From Streptomyces sp. TLI_171 (GTDB lineage Bacteria > Actinomycetota > Actinomycetes > Streptomycetales > Streptomycetaceae), in the NCBI RefSeq assembly GCF_003610255.1, contig NZ_RAPS01000001.1:1240001-1304000 (forward strand): a stretch of DNA of 64,000 nucleotides, written 5' to 3'. Shown in pieces: positions 25,978-35,500 of this stretch (its first letter is position 1; the number at the start of each line of letters is the position of its first letter). The position numbers were made by a program, and so were the translations under genes. Under the pieces are notes generated by a model. It did no database searches. It had not been told where the DNA came from and saw nothing but the letters and a program-made list of their open reading frames with translations.

Positions 25978-26486
25978 GACGCCACGCTCCCTTCACCGGC
26001 CTCCGCGCTCGCATCGCCGCCCGCCCTGGCCCGCAGCCCCGCCGCGACCGCGCGCAGCGCGGGCAGCGCCGCGACCAGCGCCGCCCGCTGCGCCGGCGGC
26101 AGTTCGGCCGCCACCTCGCCGACCAGGGCGGTGCGCCGGGCCCGCCAGGCGGCGAGCCGCTCGACGGCCTCCTCGGTGACGTACAGCAGCGCGGCCCGGC
26201 GGTCCGCCGGGTCGGTCTCGCGGCGCAGCAGGCCCTGCCCGACCAGCTGGTTGACCAGGGTGGAGACCGAGTTGCCGGCCAGGAACAGCTCCGCCGCGGC
26301 GTCCGACACCCGCAGGCCGGGGCTGTCCGCGACCAGCCGCAGCAGCTCGACCTGGGCGCCGCGCAGCCGCGGCTGCTCCAGTCCGGCCCGCAGTTGACGG
26401 CGGATCAGCCGCTGGATGCCGACCAGCAGCGCCGAGAACTCCTCGGCGTCCGGCCCGCCGGGGTCCGGCTGCTCATGTTCGCTCAC
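25974..26486 (-). CDS. MarR-family transcriptional regulator
   Basis: 170-aa winged-helix repressor: LRGAQVELLRLVADSPGLRVSDAAAELFLAGNSVSTLVNQLVGQGLLRRETDPADRRAALLYVT in outline, with the RRETDPADRRA wing characteristic of MarR. It heads the efflux operon and presumably represses it until a ligand binds. ATG at 26486; a dyad lies 13 bases upstream. Confidence 0.92.
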   Translation of the reverse strand: MSEHEQPDPGGPDAEEFSALLVGIQRLIRRQLRAGLEQPRLRGAQVELLRLVADSPGLRVSDAAAELFLAGNSVSTLVNQLVGQGLLRRETDPADRRAALLYVTEEAVERLAAWRARRTALVGEVAAELPPAQRAALVAALPALRAVAAGLRARAGGDASAEAGEGSVAS

Positions 26487-26498
26487 ACCTCCGATTTT

Positions 26499-26515
26499 AG
26501 CTCTGAGTGAGAGCT
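26499..26515. promoter_or_regulatory. Candidate MarR operator
   Basis: AGCTCT-GAGTG-AGAGCT, an exact 6-5-6 dyad in an AT-rich patch, centred about 20 bases before the MarR start. Position and shape fit autoregulation of the efflux operon. Confidence 0.55.
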
Positions 26516-26559
26516 TTTCGTCGAGGGGGCGGCGGGCAAAGCTCTGCCCAAGAACGCCG

Positions 26560-26592
26560 GAGGACCGGCCCGCACGCGGCGGACCGGTCCTC
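26560..26592 (-). terminator. Hairpin after the transglycosylase-like gene
   Basis: GAGGACCGG and CCGGTCCTC form an exact 9-bp stem with a 15-base GC-rich loop, 27 bases past the stop of the transglycosylase-like gene; no T-tract, as is common in streptomycetes. Confidence 0.5.
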
Positions 26593-26618
26593 GGGGGACG
26601 GAAGGCGGTGGCGGGGCG

Positions 26619-27608
26619 TCAGTAGCCGCGCGGCGAGCGGTTCGGGTCGGCCTGCTGCACCTTGGACGCCAGGTCGTGGCCGTCCGGCGAGACGTGGTAG
26701 CGGCTGCGGATGTAGTTCATGGAGGCCGCGACGTTCGCCACCGGGTCGTAGATGTCCGTCGAGGTGCCCTTGACGTGGTACGCCGCGAAGGTGCTGGGGA
26801 TGGTCTGCCAGCCGCCGCGCGAGCTGTTCAGCGGCGCGCCGTCGGCCTGCTTCGCACCGTGCGCGTTGGTGTCCCAGAGGTTCACCTGCGAGGTCGGCGC
26901 GTTGTACGAGGACTCGCGCTTGGCGATGGTCAGCATGCCCTTGGTCCAGGCCTCGCGGGCCGCCGGGTCGGTGACGCCCATCGCGTCCAGCGCCTTGGCG
27001 ATGTAGTCGCGGCAGGCCGCCTCGCCGCTGCCGAACTTGCCCTTGCCGCCGTAGGTGACGTCGCCGGTGGCGATCTTGCCGGCGGTGGAGATCTCGGTCT
27101 TCGGGTCGTTGCCGTGGTGCCCGCCGGGCTGGTTCGGGCTCTTCGGCTGGCTCGGGTGGGTACCGCCGTGGTGGCCGCCCTGCCCGCCGCCCGGCTTGTG
27201 CTGGCCCGGCTGGTTCGGGCTCTTCGGCCGGCCCGGGTGCGTGCCCTTGCCCGGCTTGTCGACGCCCTCGTGGGCGCGCTTCTCGGCTTCCTGGTACTGC
27301 TTCAGCACGCTGCCGAGCTTCTTCGCGTCCTCCGCGAGGTTCTCGGTGAGCTGCTTCTTGGTGGCCTCCAGCGCCGCCATCCGCTCGGTGATCGCGCCGA
27401 CCCGCTCGCGCACCTGCTCGATCACCAGGCCGGCCCCGAGGACGTTGCCGAGCAGGCCGGCCGTGACGTCGGTGGCGACCGCCCTGGCCATCGCCGACTT
27501 GATCTGGCCGGTCTGCTTGTTGAGTTCACCCATCCGCTGCTGGATCTGCTGGAAGTCCCGCTGGATCTTCGCCAGTTCGCCCAGTTCGACGCCGAAACCC
27601 GCTGCCAT
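26619..27608 (-). CDS. Transglycosylase-SLT-domain protein with coiled-coil N-terminus, no signal peptide
   Basis: 329 aa. Residues 1-115 are amphipathic helix/coiled coil (QRDFQQIQQRMGELNKQTGQ, then ERMAALEATKKQLTENLAED). Residues about 118-170 are a Gly/His/Pro/Lys linker with two copies of a PKSPNQPG unit. Residues about 175-329 resemble a soluble lytic transglycosylase: the candidate catalytic Glu is in AKRESSYN (about 232), followed by NLWDTNAHG, RGGWQTIPSTFAAYH and VANVAASMNYIRSRY. No Sec, Tat or lipoprotein signal is visible, so export might use the type VII or another route, or the enzyme acts at lysis. No secretion genes are adjacent. Substrate (peptidoglycan) inferred. Confidence 0.75.
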   Translation of the reverse strand: MAAGFGVELGELAKIQRDFQQIQQRMGELNKQTGQIKSAMARAVATDVTAGLLGNVLGAGLVIEQVRERVGAITERMAALEATKKQLTENLAEDAKKLGSVLKQYQEAEKRAHEGVDKPGKGTHPGRPKSPNQPGQHKPGGGQGGHHGGTHPSQPKSPNQPGGHHGNDPKTEISTAGKIATGDVTYGGKGKFGSGEAACRDYIAKALDAMGVTDPAAREAWTKGMLTIAKRESSYNAPTSQVNLWDTNAHGAKQADGAPLNSSRGGWQTIPSTFAAYHVKGTSTDIYDPVANVAASMNYIRSRYHVSPDGHDLASKVQQADPNRSPRGY

Positions 27609-27860
27609 TCTGTGTCTGCTCCCCCGTAGGACCTGACATCCGTTCAGGTCGGTTATCCCATCACACTGCGTCGGTTCGCAATCACCCGGCCCCCGCTACC
27701 CCAGGTCCCGGCCCTGCAAACCCCGGGATCGGTGGTTCGCCGAGATGCCCGGGCGGGCCGGGCGCGCGATCATGGCAGGTGCGGACCGCCTTCCCGGCGG
27801 CCCCCTGTTCGGTTCACCGCTGACGGCCGGCAGGCGTCCGACCGGAAAGGCTGGGATTCG

Positions 27861-28130
27861 ATGTTCCAACTCCTCTGGATTCTGCTGATCGGCTTCGTCC
27901 TGGGTGTGATCGCCAAGCTGATCCTGCGCGGGCCGCAGGCCATCCCGTGGTGGCTGACCATGCTGCTCGGTGCACTCGGCGCCCTGCTCGGCAACCTGGT
28001 GGCCGGCTGGATCGGCGTCCGCCACACCGGGGGCATCGACTGGATCAGGCACCTCCTGCAGATCGGCTTCGCCGTGGCCCTGGTCGCCTTCGTCGCCCCG
28101 GCCTGGAGCAAATCCCGCACCAGCAGGTAG
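27861..28130 (+). CDS. GlsB/YeaQ/YmgE-family membrane protein
   Basis: 89 aa with three hydrophobic helices: LLWILLIGFVLGVIAKLIL, then MLLGALGALLGNLVAGWIG with the small-residue packing pattern of the family, and LLQIGFAVALVAFVAP. Small stress-associated inner-membrane proteins; biochemical role unknown. ATG at 27861 after GGAAAGG. Confidence 0.85.
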   Translation: MFQLLWILLIGFVLGVIAKLILRGPQAIPWWLTMLLGALGALLGNLVAGWIGVRHTGGIDWIRHLLQIGFAVALVAFVAPAWSKSRTSR

Positions 28131-28148
28131 CGGGCCCCCTCAGGCCCC

Positions 28149-28185
28149 GTCGCCCGCCGCGCACGCACCGTGCGCGGCGGGCGAC
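28149..28185. terminator. Perfect 16-bp-stem bidirectional terminator
   Basis: GTCGCCCGCCGCGCAC and its exact complement enclose a 5-base loop, in the gap between the convergent GlsB-like and TPR-protein genes. Confidence 0.8.
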
Positions 28186-28214
28186 GCCGCGTTCCGGGCC
28201 CCGGCCCGTGGGCG

Positions 28215-29528
28215 TCAGGCGAAGCGCGAGCTGCGGACCGGCCCGGCGGAGCGGATCCGGTCCCGGTCGCCGGTCGCCCACGTCCCGGCGGCGCGGGCCG
28301 CGAACGCCGCGAGCACCTCGTCCGGGTCGGCCGGGGTCGCCCCGTCGCCCTCGTCCGGCTCGGCGGCGGCCGTCCGGATCTCCTCCGCCAGCTCGGCCGC
28401 CGGGCGGCCGTCAGCGGGCTCCTCGCTCGCGCCGCCCTCCGGGTCGAAGCGCAGACGCGGCTCCCACGGGGCGACCACCCGCTGCACCAGCAGGCCGGAG
28501 ACGTCCGCCGACACCGCCGGGGTGTCCGTCCAGCAGGTGGCGTGCTCGTACAGCACCTCGCCGGGCGCCCGCTCGTGCAGCGCCCGCAGCGCCTGCGGGT
28601 CGCACCCGTTCAGGTCGTACGCCACCACCAGCGTGTCCGGCGCACCCGGGCGGTACGGGGCGGCGGGCAGGCCGAGCAGGGCCGCCGCGGCCAGGCCCAG
28701 CGCCTCGCTGCCCCGGTCGGGGAGCAGCGCCACCGCCGCGGGCGTGCGGCCGGTGGCGGCCAGCACGGTGCGCAGCCGCTCCAGGCCGACCCGGCAGTTC
28801 TGGTAGCTGTCCTGCAGGTACGCCCAGCGGCCGGTCATCCCGGCGTCCCAGCCGTAGCCGGCGTAGGTCGCCAGCAGGCCGCCGGTCAGGGTGTAGTGCC
28901 AGCCGCGCAGATCGGTGTCGCCGGTCGGCGGGACGGCGGCGGCCCGGGCCAGGGTGCGGCGGATCCGGTCGGCGGCGGGCTGCCAGGTGTCGCCGGGCGC
29001 GGCGAGCCGCCCGAAGGTCTCCCGGGCCAGGTCGAGGCGGCCGGCCATCAGGGCGTTGTGCACCAGCAGGTAGCGGTCCGGCCAGTCCGCGGTCAGCTCG
29101 CGGTGCTCCTGCAGCACCGCGACGGCCTCGGCGTGCCGCTCGCCGTCCTCCAGCGCCACCGCCAGCTCGACCAGCACCTGGCGCGGGTCGACGGCCGCCC
29201 GCCGGGCCCTGCCGAACCGGCGGCGCCCGGGCGGCGCGCCCCCGCCGGCCAGCGCGGCCCGCAGCGCCGGGACGGCGAGGGCGGACAGGCCGTGCTCGAT
29301 GCAGGCGTACCCGTACCCGTACAGCGCGCCCGGGTCGGTCGGGGCGGCCGCCAGGCCGGCGGCGGCCCCGGCCAGGTCGTCGATCCCCACCGCCTCGGCC
29401 AGCTGCCGGACCAACGGCGCGAGTTCACCCGCCGTCAGGTCCTCCGCGACGGAGCGCAGTTGGCGGGCTGCGCCCTGCGGGTCGCCGGCTTCGAGCAGGT
29501 CCCGCGCCTTGGCGAGGTCGGAATGCAC
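28215..29528 (-). CDS. TPR-like repeat protein, hypothetical
   Basis: 437 aa, almost wholly alpha-helical and Ala/Leu/Arg-rich. The N-terminal half reads as helix pairs typical of tetratricopeptide repeats (KARDLLEAGDPQGAARQLRS, then VELAVALEDGERHAEAVAVL). A central WHYTLTGGLLATYAGYGWDAG segment and an acidic C-terminal stretch (about 365-420) are not assigned. Similar proteins are conserved in Streptomyces without known function. GTG start after GGAGGAC. Confidence 0.7.
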   Translation of the reverse strand: MHSDLAKARDLLEAGDPQGAARQLRSVAEDLTAGELAPLVRQLAEAVGIDDLAGAAAGLAAAPTDPGALYGYGYACIEHGLSALAVPALRAALAGGGAPPGRRRFGRARRAAVDPRQVLVELAVALEDGERHAEAVAVLQEHRELTADWPDRYLLVHNALMAGRLDLARETFGRLAAPGDTWQPAADRIRRTLARAAAVPPTGDTDLRGWHYTLTGGLLATYAGYGWDAGMTGRWAYLQDSYQNCRVGLERLRTVLAATGRTPAAVALLPDRGSEALGLAAAALLGLPAAPYRPGAPDTLVVAYDLNGCDPQALRALHERAPGEVLYEHATCWTDTPAVSADVSGLLVQRVVAPWEPRLRFDPEGGASEEPADGRPAAELAEEIRTAAAEPDEGDGATPADPDEVLAAFAARAAGTWATGDRDRIRSAGPVRSSRFA

Positions 29529-29803
29529 GCAGTGTCCTCCGGATCAGGGGGTCGGGCCAGGGGTTCGGGCCGGGGGTCCGGGGCCGCGAACGCCCGCCCG
29601 ATCATCGCTCCGGCGGGCCGGCGCGCCAAGCGGTTTTCCCCCGGTGTGCGACAGGGCTGTCACGGCGGCGGACGCTGTGTCACCGTCCGGTTCCGATGCG
29701 GTTCGGAATCGGCGAATCCGCTCCCTCGGCGGTGGCCCGTGGCCGATAGCGTCCTGCCCCGTACCACCCCACCACACCACGCACCTCCAAGGGGAATCAC
29801 GCC

Positions 29804-30442
29804 GTGAGCAGCCGTCAGTCCTTGACCGCCCGTGCCCTGTTCGCCTCCGCCGCGCTCGCCGCGACGCTGGCGCTCGCCGCCTGCGACCCCGAGGGGACGG
29901 CCGACGACGCCGCGGTCTCCTCGGCGGCGGCCTCCACCCCCGCCCCGATCGCCGCACCCTCCTCCACCGCCGCCGCTTCGCCCGCCGCCGGGGCCGGGCG
30001 CACCCTCACCGAGGCCCCGACCGCCGGCGGGCTCAAGCGGGCCACCGGCGACCAGCAGCTGTCCGACGTGCCGGTGGACCCGGGCGAGATGCGCGACGGC
30101 ATGCACCTGGTCGAGGCCAACTACGCGCGCACCGGCTCCGCCCGGCCGGTGCTGTTCGCGGGCGTCGACAACGTCCCGGAGGACCCGAGCAAGCGTCGTG
30201 AGCACCTCTGGCGCGGCCTGGTCGACTACGCCCTCGGCGAGGGCGCCACCGGAGCCCCCGGCACCTCCACCCCGTACGCGGCCGGCCCGCTCGGCGGCAA
30301 CCTCGAGTGCTTCCCGCTCGGCCCCGACGCCCTCTGCGGCTGGGTCGACACCTCCACCGCCGCCGTCGCCCTGTTCCCCGCCACCGCCCCGGCCGACGCC
30401 GCCAAGCTGTTCGCCGCCATGCGCGTCGACCTGGAGCACTGA
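29804..30442 (+). CDS. Secreted lipoprotein, hypothetical
   Basis: 212 aa. Signal peptide with lipobox LALAAC at about residues 21-26, so Cys26 is the likely lipid anchor. An Ala/Ser/Pro/Thr-rich spacer (about 30-65) precedes a folded region of about 145 residues with two cysteines in NLECFPLGPDALCGW that could form a disulfide. No family recognised; comparable lipoproteins are common in actinobacteria. GTG start after AAGGGG; the 275-base gap upstream holds only divergent start regions. Confidence 0.72.
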   Translation: MSSRQSLTARALFASAALAATLALAACDPEGTADDAAVSSAAASTPAPIAAPSSTAAASPAAGAGRTLTEAPTAGGLKRATGDQQLSDVPVDPGEMRDGMHLVEANYARTGSARPVLFAGVDNVPEDPSKRREHLWRGLVDYALGEGATGAPGTSTPYAAGPLGGNLECFPLGPDALCGWVDTSTAAVALFPATAPADAAKLFAAMRVDLEH

Positions 30443-30610
30443 CCGGACACCGGCGTCCGCCGGATCCTGCCCCCGCCGCCCCGTTGCCGGAACGTGACGG
30501 AGCGTCAGCTGCGTTTAAGCAGGCAGGCATTGACGGTCGGTGATCGTTTCGGAAGGCTTCGTGGCCGTTCCCGCGGTCACCCGGCCGCGACCGGCCGGGA
30601 GGGCTGCGCG

Positions 30611-31654
30611 GTGCGCTATTCGGGGGTGGCCTGGACGGGCTCGGGGTACGAGGTGGCGGTGCTGGACGAGGCGGGCCGCCCGGCGGCGCCCGGGGCGCGG
30701 TTCGCGGCGGGGCGGGTGCGGGCGGTGACCGAGCATCTGCTGGGCCTGCAACGGGAGTTCGCCCGGGCCGGGGAGAGCCTGGTGACAGTGATCGACTCGA
30801 CCAACGGGATGGTGGACGGGGCGCTGTGCCGGGCCGGCCTGGCGATGTACCGGGCGGACCCGTGGGTGCTGCCGGCCCGGCCCGCGTTCGGGTCGGTGCC
30901 GGCGGCCGACCTGGCGGCGGCGGCCGTCCGCGACCTCGGGTCGGTGGTCCGGCTGGGGGTGGACACCGGGACGCTCGCCGGGCGGTCGGCGGAGATGGTC
31001 GCGGACATCGAGGCCAGCGTGGACGAGCTGGAGCTGATGCGGCGGGCCGGGCGCTGCCTGTGGGCCGACCCGTGCGAGCGGCCGGTGGTCGCGCTGACCT
31101 TCGACGACGGGCCGAACCCGCCGTACACCGGGCGGATCCTGGACGTGCTGGACCGGTACGGGGTGCCCGCCACCTTCTTCTGCGTGGGCCTGCACGCGCT
31201 GGCGCACCGCGCCGAGCTGGAGCGGATGGCCGCCGCCGGGCACCAGATCGCCAACCACACCTGGTCGCACCCGTACCTGCCGGACCTGTCCCGGGGCGAG
31301 CTGGTCGCCCAACTGGAGCGCACCGACGAGGCGATCGCCGCGGCCGTCGGCGGCGACGGCCCGCGGATGTTCCGTCCGCCGTACGGCGGCCGGACCCCCG
31401 AAGTGCTGTCCTGGCTGAACGAGTTGGACACCACCGTGGTGCTCTGGGACGTCGAGCCGTCCGACTGGGCGCTGCCCGGCGCGCAGGCGATCACCCGCGC
31501 CGTCCTGGAGCAGGCCCGGCCCGGCGCGCTGATCCTTATGCACGACGGCGGCGGCGACCGTTCGCAGACCGCCGAGGCGCTGCCCGGGGTGATCGAGGGA
31601 CTGCTCGGGCGGGGCTACGAGTTCGCCCGGGTGGACGGGCTGCCGCGCCCCTGA
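30611..31654 (+). CDS. NodB-type polysaccharide deacetylase with an RNase H-like N-terminal domain
   Basis: 347 aa. The C-terminal NodB domain has all motifs: TFDDGPNPPYT (about 162, metal and catalytic Asp), NHTWSHPYLPDLS (about 214, metal His pair), RPPYGGRTPE (about 254), WDVEPSDW (about 278) and LILMHDGGGDRS (about 307). It should remove acetyl groups from cell-wall or chitin-like polymers. The first 110 residues (SGVAWTGSGYEVAVLDEAG, then VTVIDSTNGMVDGALCRAGL) resemble the N-terminal RNase H-like fold of IS110-type transposases, an unusual partner. No signal peptide, so cytosolic or peripheral. GTG at 30611 chosen by the start of this domain. Confidence 0.8.
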   Translation: MRYSGVAWTGSGYEVAVLDEAGRPAAPGARFAAGRVRAVTEHLLGLQREFARAGESLVTVIDSTNGMVDGALCRAGLAMYRADPWVLPARPAFGSVPAADLAAAAVRDLGSVVRLGVDTGTLAGRSAEMVADIEASVDELELMRRAGRCLWADPCERPVVALTFDDGPNPPYTGRILDVLDRYGVPATFFCVGLHALAHRAELERMAAAGHQIANHTWSHPYLPDLSRGELVAQLERTDEAIAAAVGGDGPRMFRPPYGGRTPEVLSWLNELDTTVVLWDVEPSDWALPGAQAITRAVLEQARPGALILMHDGGGDRSQTAEALPGVIEGLLGRGYEFARVDGLPRP

Positions 31655-31685
31655 CCGCGGTTCAGGTCCCGGCGGGGCCGACCGG

Positions 31686-32283
31686 TCCTGGTGGATGACG
31701 CAGCCGCTGCTGCCGAGCTCCGGCGGCGGGCAGTGGTCGGCCGGGCCGATGCCGTTCGGCGCGCACTCGCGGTTGCCGAAGGTGCACGCCGTCCGAACAG
31801 CAGCCCGGTCAGGTCGTCGGCGCCGGCGGGCGAGTCGGGGCGGCGGTGACTGCCGCCGGGGTTGAACAGGTGTCGTTGGTCAGGGCGACCGCGAATCGGA
31901 GCGGCAACGGCGCCGCTCCTCCACAGGGACGAGCTGGACGGGGCACGGGAGCGGGGCCGGACCCCTGATCTGGACGGGTCGGGCGAGGCGGCGTCGAAGC
32001 GCAGGCCGGAGGACGCCGCGCCGCGGGCCGGGGGCTTCTCGCGGCCGCGTCGGAGCGCGAACAGCAGGATCGACCACCAGTCGGGCGGGTCGACCAGCTC
32101 CTTCAGCCGCCGGCGGGCGTCGTCCGGCAGCTGTTTCACCTGGTCGAGGTCCTGCCCGGCCCGGCGGCCGGCGTCGTCGAGGAGTTGGCGCAGCGTGTCG
32201 CCCTGCTGCCGGGCCAGCGCGGCCAGCTCCTGGGTGAGCCGGCCGACGACGGTGCCGAGGTTGTCGGGGGAAGCGTTCGCCAT
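31686..32283 (-). pseudogene. Frameshifted hypothetical gene
   Basis: From the ATG at 32283 the reading frame starts well (MANASPDNLGTVVGRL, an amphipathic helical region up to DWWSILLFALRRGREK, with nearly all codons ending in G or C). Further on, protein-like codon use moves between frames: FAVALTNDTC in one, FNPGGSH to DDLTGLLFG in the original, then ACTFGNRECAPNGIG and HCPPPELGSSGC in a third. The nominal frame stays open to 31615, but its later part looks random. This suggests at least two indels in a once longer cysteine-containing protein, or sequencing errors. Family not recognised. Confidence 0.45.
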
Positions 32284-32463
32284 CACCCGTCCTTCCGGAT
32301 CCGGGCGGGGACCGGGCCTGGGGCCGACCACCCGCACTGCCAGCATTCTGGCTGCTCGGACGGCACGCGCTCCACACCGAACCTCCCGGGTACGGGACTT
32401 GACGGAGCGTTGGGCGGGCGCCGCACGCCCCCCGGCGCGGATTCGGCGAGTCTTTGCGATCCG

Positions 32464-32492
32464 TTGACACTCTCGACATGCCTCTGCAACTC
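32464..32492 (+). promoter_or_regulatory. Candidate promoter of the GH87 gene
   Basis: Consensus TTGACA, a 17-base spacer and CAACTC, about 88 bases before the ATG. The same TTGACA-N17-CAAC pattern precedes the xylanase gene at 39479-39507. Confidence 0.45.
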
Positions 32493-32579
32493 TTGGGTGC
32501 CCTCACGCAAAAAATGAACATAGAGCCGTCATTTTCTCGACTCCCACTCCCCCCACCCATCCAGCGACAGAGGGAAGTC

Positions 32580-35500
32580 ATGAGATCCAAGCGCCTGCTC
32601 CCCCGGCTGACGGCGACGTCGGTCACGGTGGGAATGCTCCTGTTCGCCGGCCCGCTGCTGCCCGCCCACGCGGCCGGCGGGCCCAACCTCGCGGCCGGAA
32701 AGCCGGTGACCGCGAGCAGCGCCAACGGCCAGTACACGGCCGGCAACATCAACGACGGCAACCAGGCCAGCTACTGGGAGAGCAGCAACAACGCGCTCCC
32801 CCAGTGGGTCCAGGTGGACCTGGGCGGCACCGCCACGATCGACCAGGTGGCCCTGAAGCTGCCCACCGGCTGGGGCAGCCGCAACGAGACGCTGACCGTG
32901 CTCGGGTCCACCGACGGCAGCACCTTCGCCACCCTGGCCGCGTCCGCCGGGTACGCCTTCGACCCGGCCACCGGCAACACCGTCCGGATCGGCTTCCCGG
33001 CCGCTGCCGCCCGCTGGGTGCGGGTCCAGGTCTCCGCCAACAGCGCCTGGCCCGCCGCCCAGTTCTCCGAGTTCGAGGTCTACGGCGCCTCCGCCGCCTC
33101 GGCGAACCTGCTCGCCGGCCGCACCTTCACCGCCGGCGGCACCTCGCAGAACTACGGCCCCGGCAACGTCGGCGACGGCAACCAGGCCAGCTACTGGGAG
33201 AGCGCCAACAACGCCTTCCCGCAGTGGATCCAGGGCGACCTGGGCTCCGCCGTCCCGGTCAACAAGCTGGTGCTGAAGCTGCCCGCGGGCTGGGAGCAGC
33301 GCAGCCAGACCCTGAAGGTGCAGGGCTCCACCGACGGCACCACCTTCACCGATCTGCTGGCCGCGGCCGCCTACAGCTTCGACCCGGCGGCCGGGAACCT
33401 GGTCACCGTCTCGCTGCCCACCGCCACCACCCGCTGGGTGCGGCTGCTGTTCACCGCCAACTCGGCCTGGCCCGCTGCCCAGTTGTCCGAGTTCGAGGCG
33501 TACGGCCCGGCCGGCGGCGACACCCAGGCGCCGACCGCCCCGCCGAACCTGACGTACAGCCAGCCGGAGCCCGGGAGGATCAGGCTCGCCTGGGGCGCGG
33601 CCACCGACAACACCGGGGTGACCGGCTACGAGGTCTACGCCAACGGGCAGTTGGCGGCCTCGGTGGGCGGGGACGTGCTGACCTGGACGGACACCCGCCC
33701 GGCGAGCGAGACCGTCACGTACACCGTGCGGGCCAAGGACGCGGCGGGCAACCGGTCCAACCCGAGCGCCCCGGTGACCCGCACCGGCGAGGACCCGGGC
33801 GACACCGTCAAGCCGACCGCGCCGGGCCGCCTGGCGCTCACCGAGCCCACCGCCGGGCAGATCGCGCTGAGCTGGGACGCCGCCACCGACAACGTCGGCG
33901 TCACCGGCTACCAGGTTTACGCCGACGGGCAGTTGAAGGCGAGCACGGCCGGCACCGTGCGCACCTGGACGGACAGCCAGCCAGCCTCGGCGACCGTCAC
34001 CTACACGGTCCGGGCCAAGGACGCGGCCGGCAACCTGTCCGACCCGAGCAACGCGGTCACCAGGACCGGCGATCCCGGCGCCCCCGGCAGCAACCTGGCG
34101 GCGGGCAAGCCGGTCGAGGCGTCCGGGCAGGCCTGGACCTTCGCCCCGGCCAACGCCAACGACGGCAGCACGGCCACCTACTGGGAGGGCAACTCGGGCG
34201 CGTTCCCGAACACCCTGACCGTCAAGCTGGGCGCCGACGCCGACCTGCAGCGCGTCGTGGTGAGACTCAACCCCGACCCGGCGTGGGGCGCGCGCACCCA
34301 GAACATCCAGGTCCTCGGGCGGGCCGACGGCGCCACCGGCTTCAGCAGCCTGAAGGCCGCCGCCGACTACCGCTTCGACCCGGCGAGCGGCGCCAACACG
34401 GTGAGCATCCCGGTCACCGACCGGGTCGCCGACCTGCAGCTGAAGTTCGCCTCCAACACCGGCGCGCCCGGCGGACAGGTCGCCGAACTGGAGGTGATCG
34501 GCACCCCCGCGCCCAACCCCGACCTGACGGTCACCGACGTCTCGTGGTCACCGGCGTCCCCGAACGAGACCACCGCACTCACCCTGCGCGCCACGGTGAA
34601 GAACATCGGCACCCTGCCCTCGCCCGCCGACAGCGTCGACTTCCTGCTCGGCGGCGCGCTCGCCGACAGCGTCGCCGTCCCGGCCCTGGCCGGCGGCGAG
34701 TCGGTGACCGTCTCCAAGGGCATCGGCACCCGCCCGCAGGGCAGCTACCTGCCCAGCGCCCGGGTGGACGCCGACAACTCCGTCCACGAGCGCAACGAGG
34801 ACAACAACCTGCTGGCCGCGAGCTCCGCGATCACCGTCAGCCAGGCCCCCGGCCCCGACCTCCAGGTGCTGGACGTCACCCCGAACCCGGCCAGCCCGGC
34901 GGCCGGCGCGGCCACCTCGTTCAGCGTCCAGCTCCGCAACCGCGGCATCGACCCGGCGCCGGCCGGCGTCACCCGCCTGACGGTCGGCGCCGCCACCCTG
35001 AACACCGCCACCCCGGCGATCCCCGCCGGAGCGACCGTCACCCTGCCCGTCACCGGCAGCTGGACGGCCGTCGCCGGCGGCGCGACCGTCACCGTCACCG
35101 CCGACGCCACCAACACCGCGCAGGAGACCAACGAGAACAACAACACCCTCGCCAAGCCGATCGTGGTCGGCCGCGGCGCCGCCGCGCCCTACACCTCCTA
35201 CGAGGCCGAGGACGGCAGCTACCAGGGCGAGTTGCTGCAGGCCGACGCACTGCGCACCTTCGGCCACACCGACTTCGCCGCCGAGTCCTCCGGGCGGAAG
35301 TCCGTCAAGCTCACCGGCACCGGCCAGTACGTCGAGATCACCTCGACCGTGCCGACCAACTCCATCGTGGTCCGCAACTCCATCCCCGACGCGTCCGGCG
35401 GCGGCGGCATCGACGCCACTCTCAGCCTCTACGCCAACGGCCAGTTCGTGCAGAAGCTGACGCTGTCCTCCAAGCACAGCTGGCTGTACGGCAACACCGA

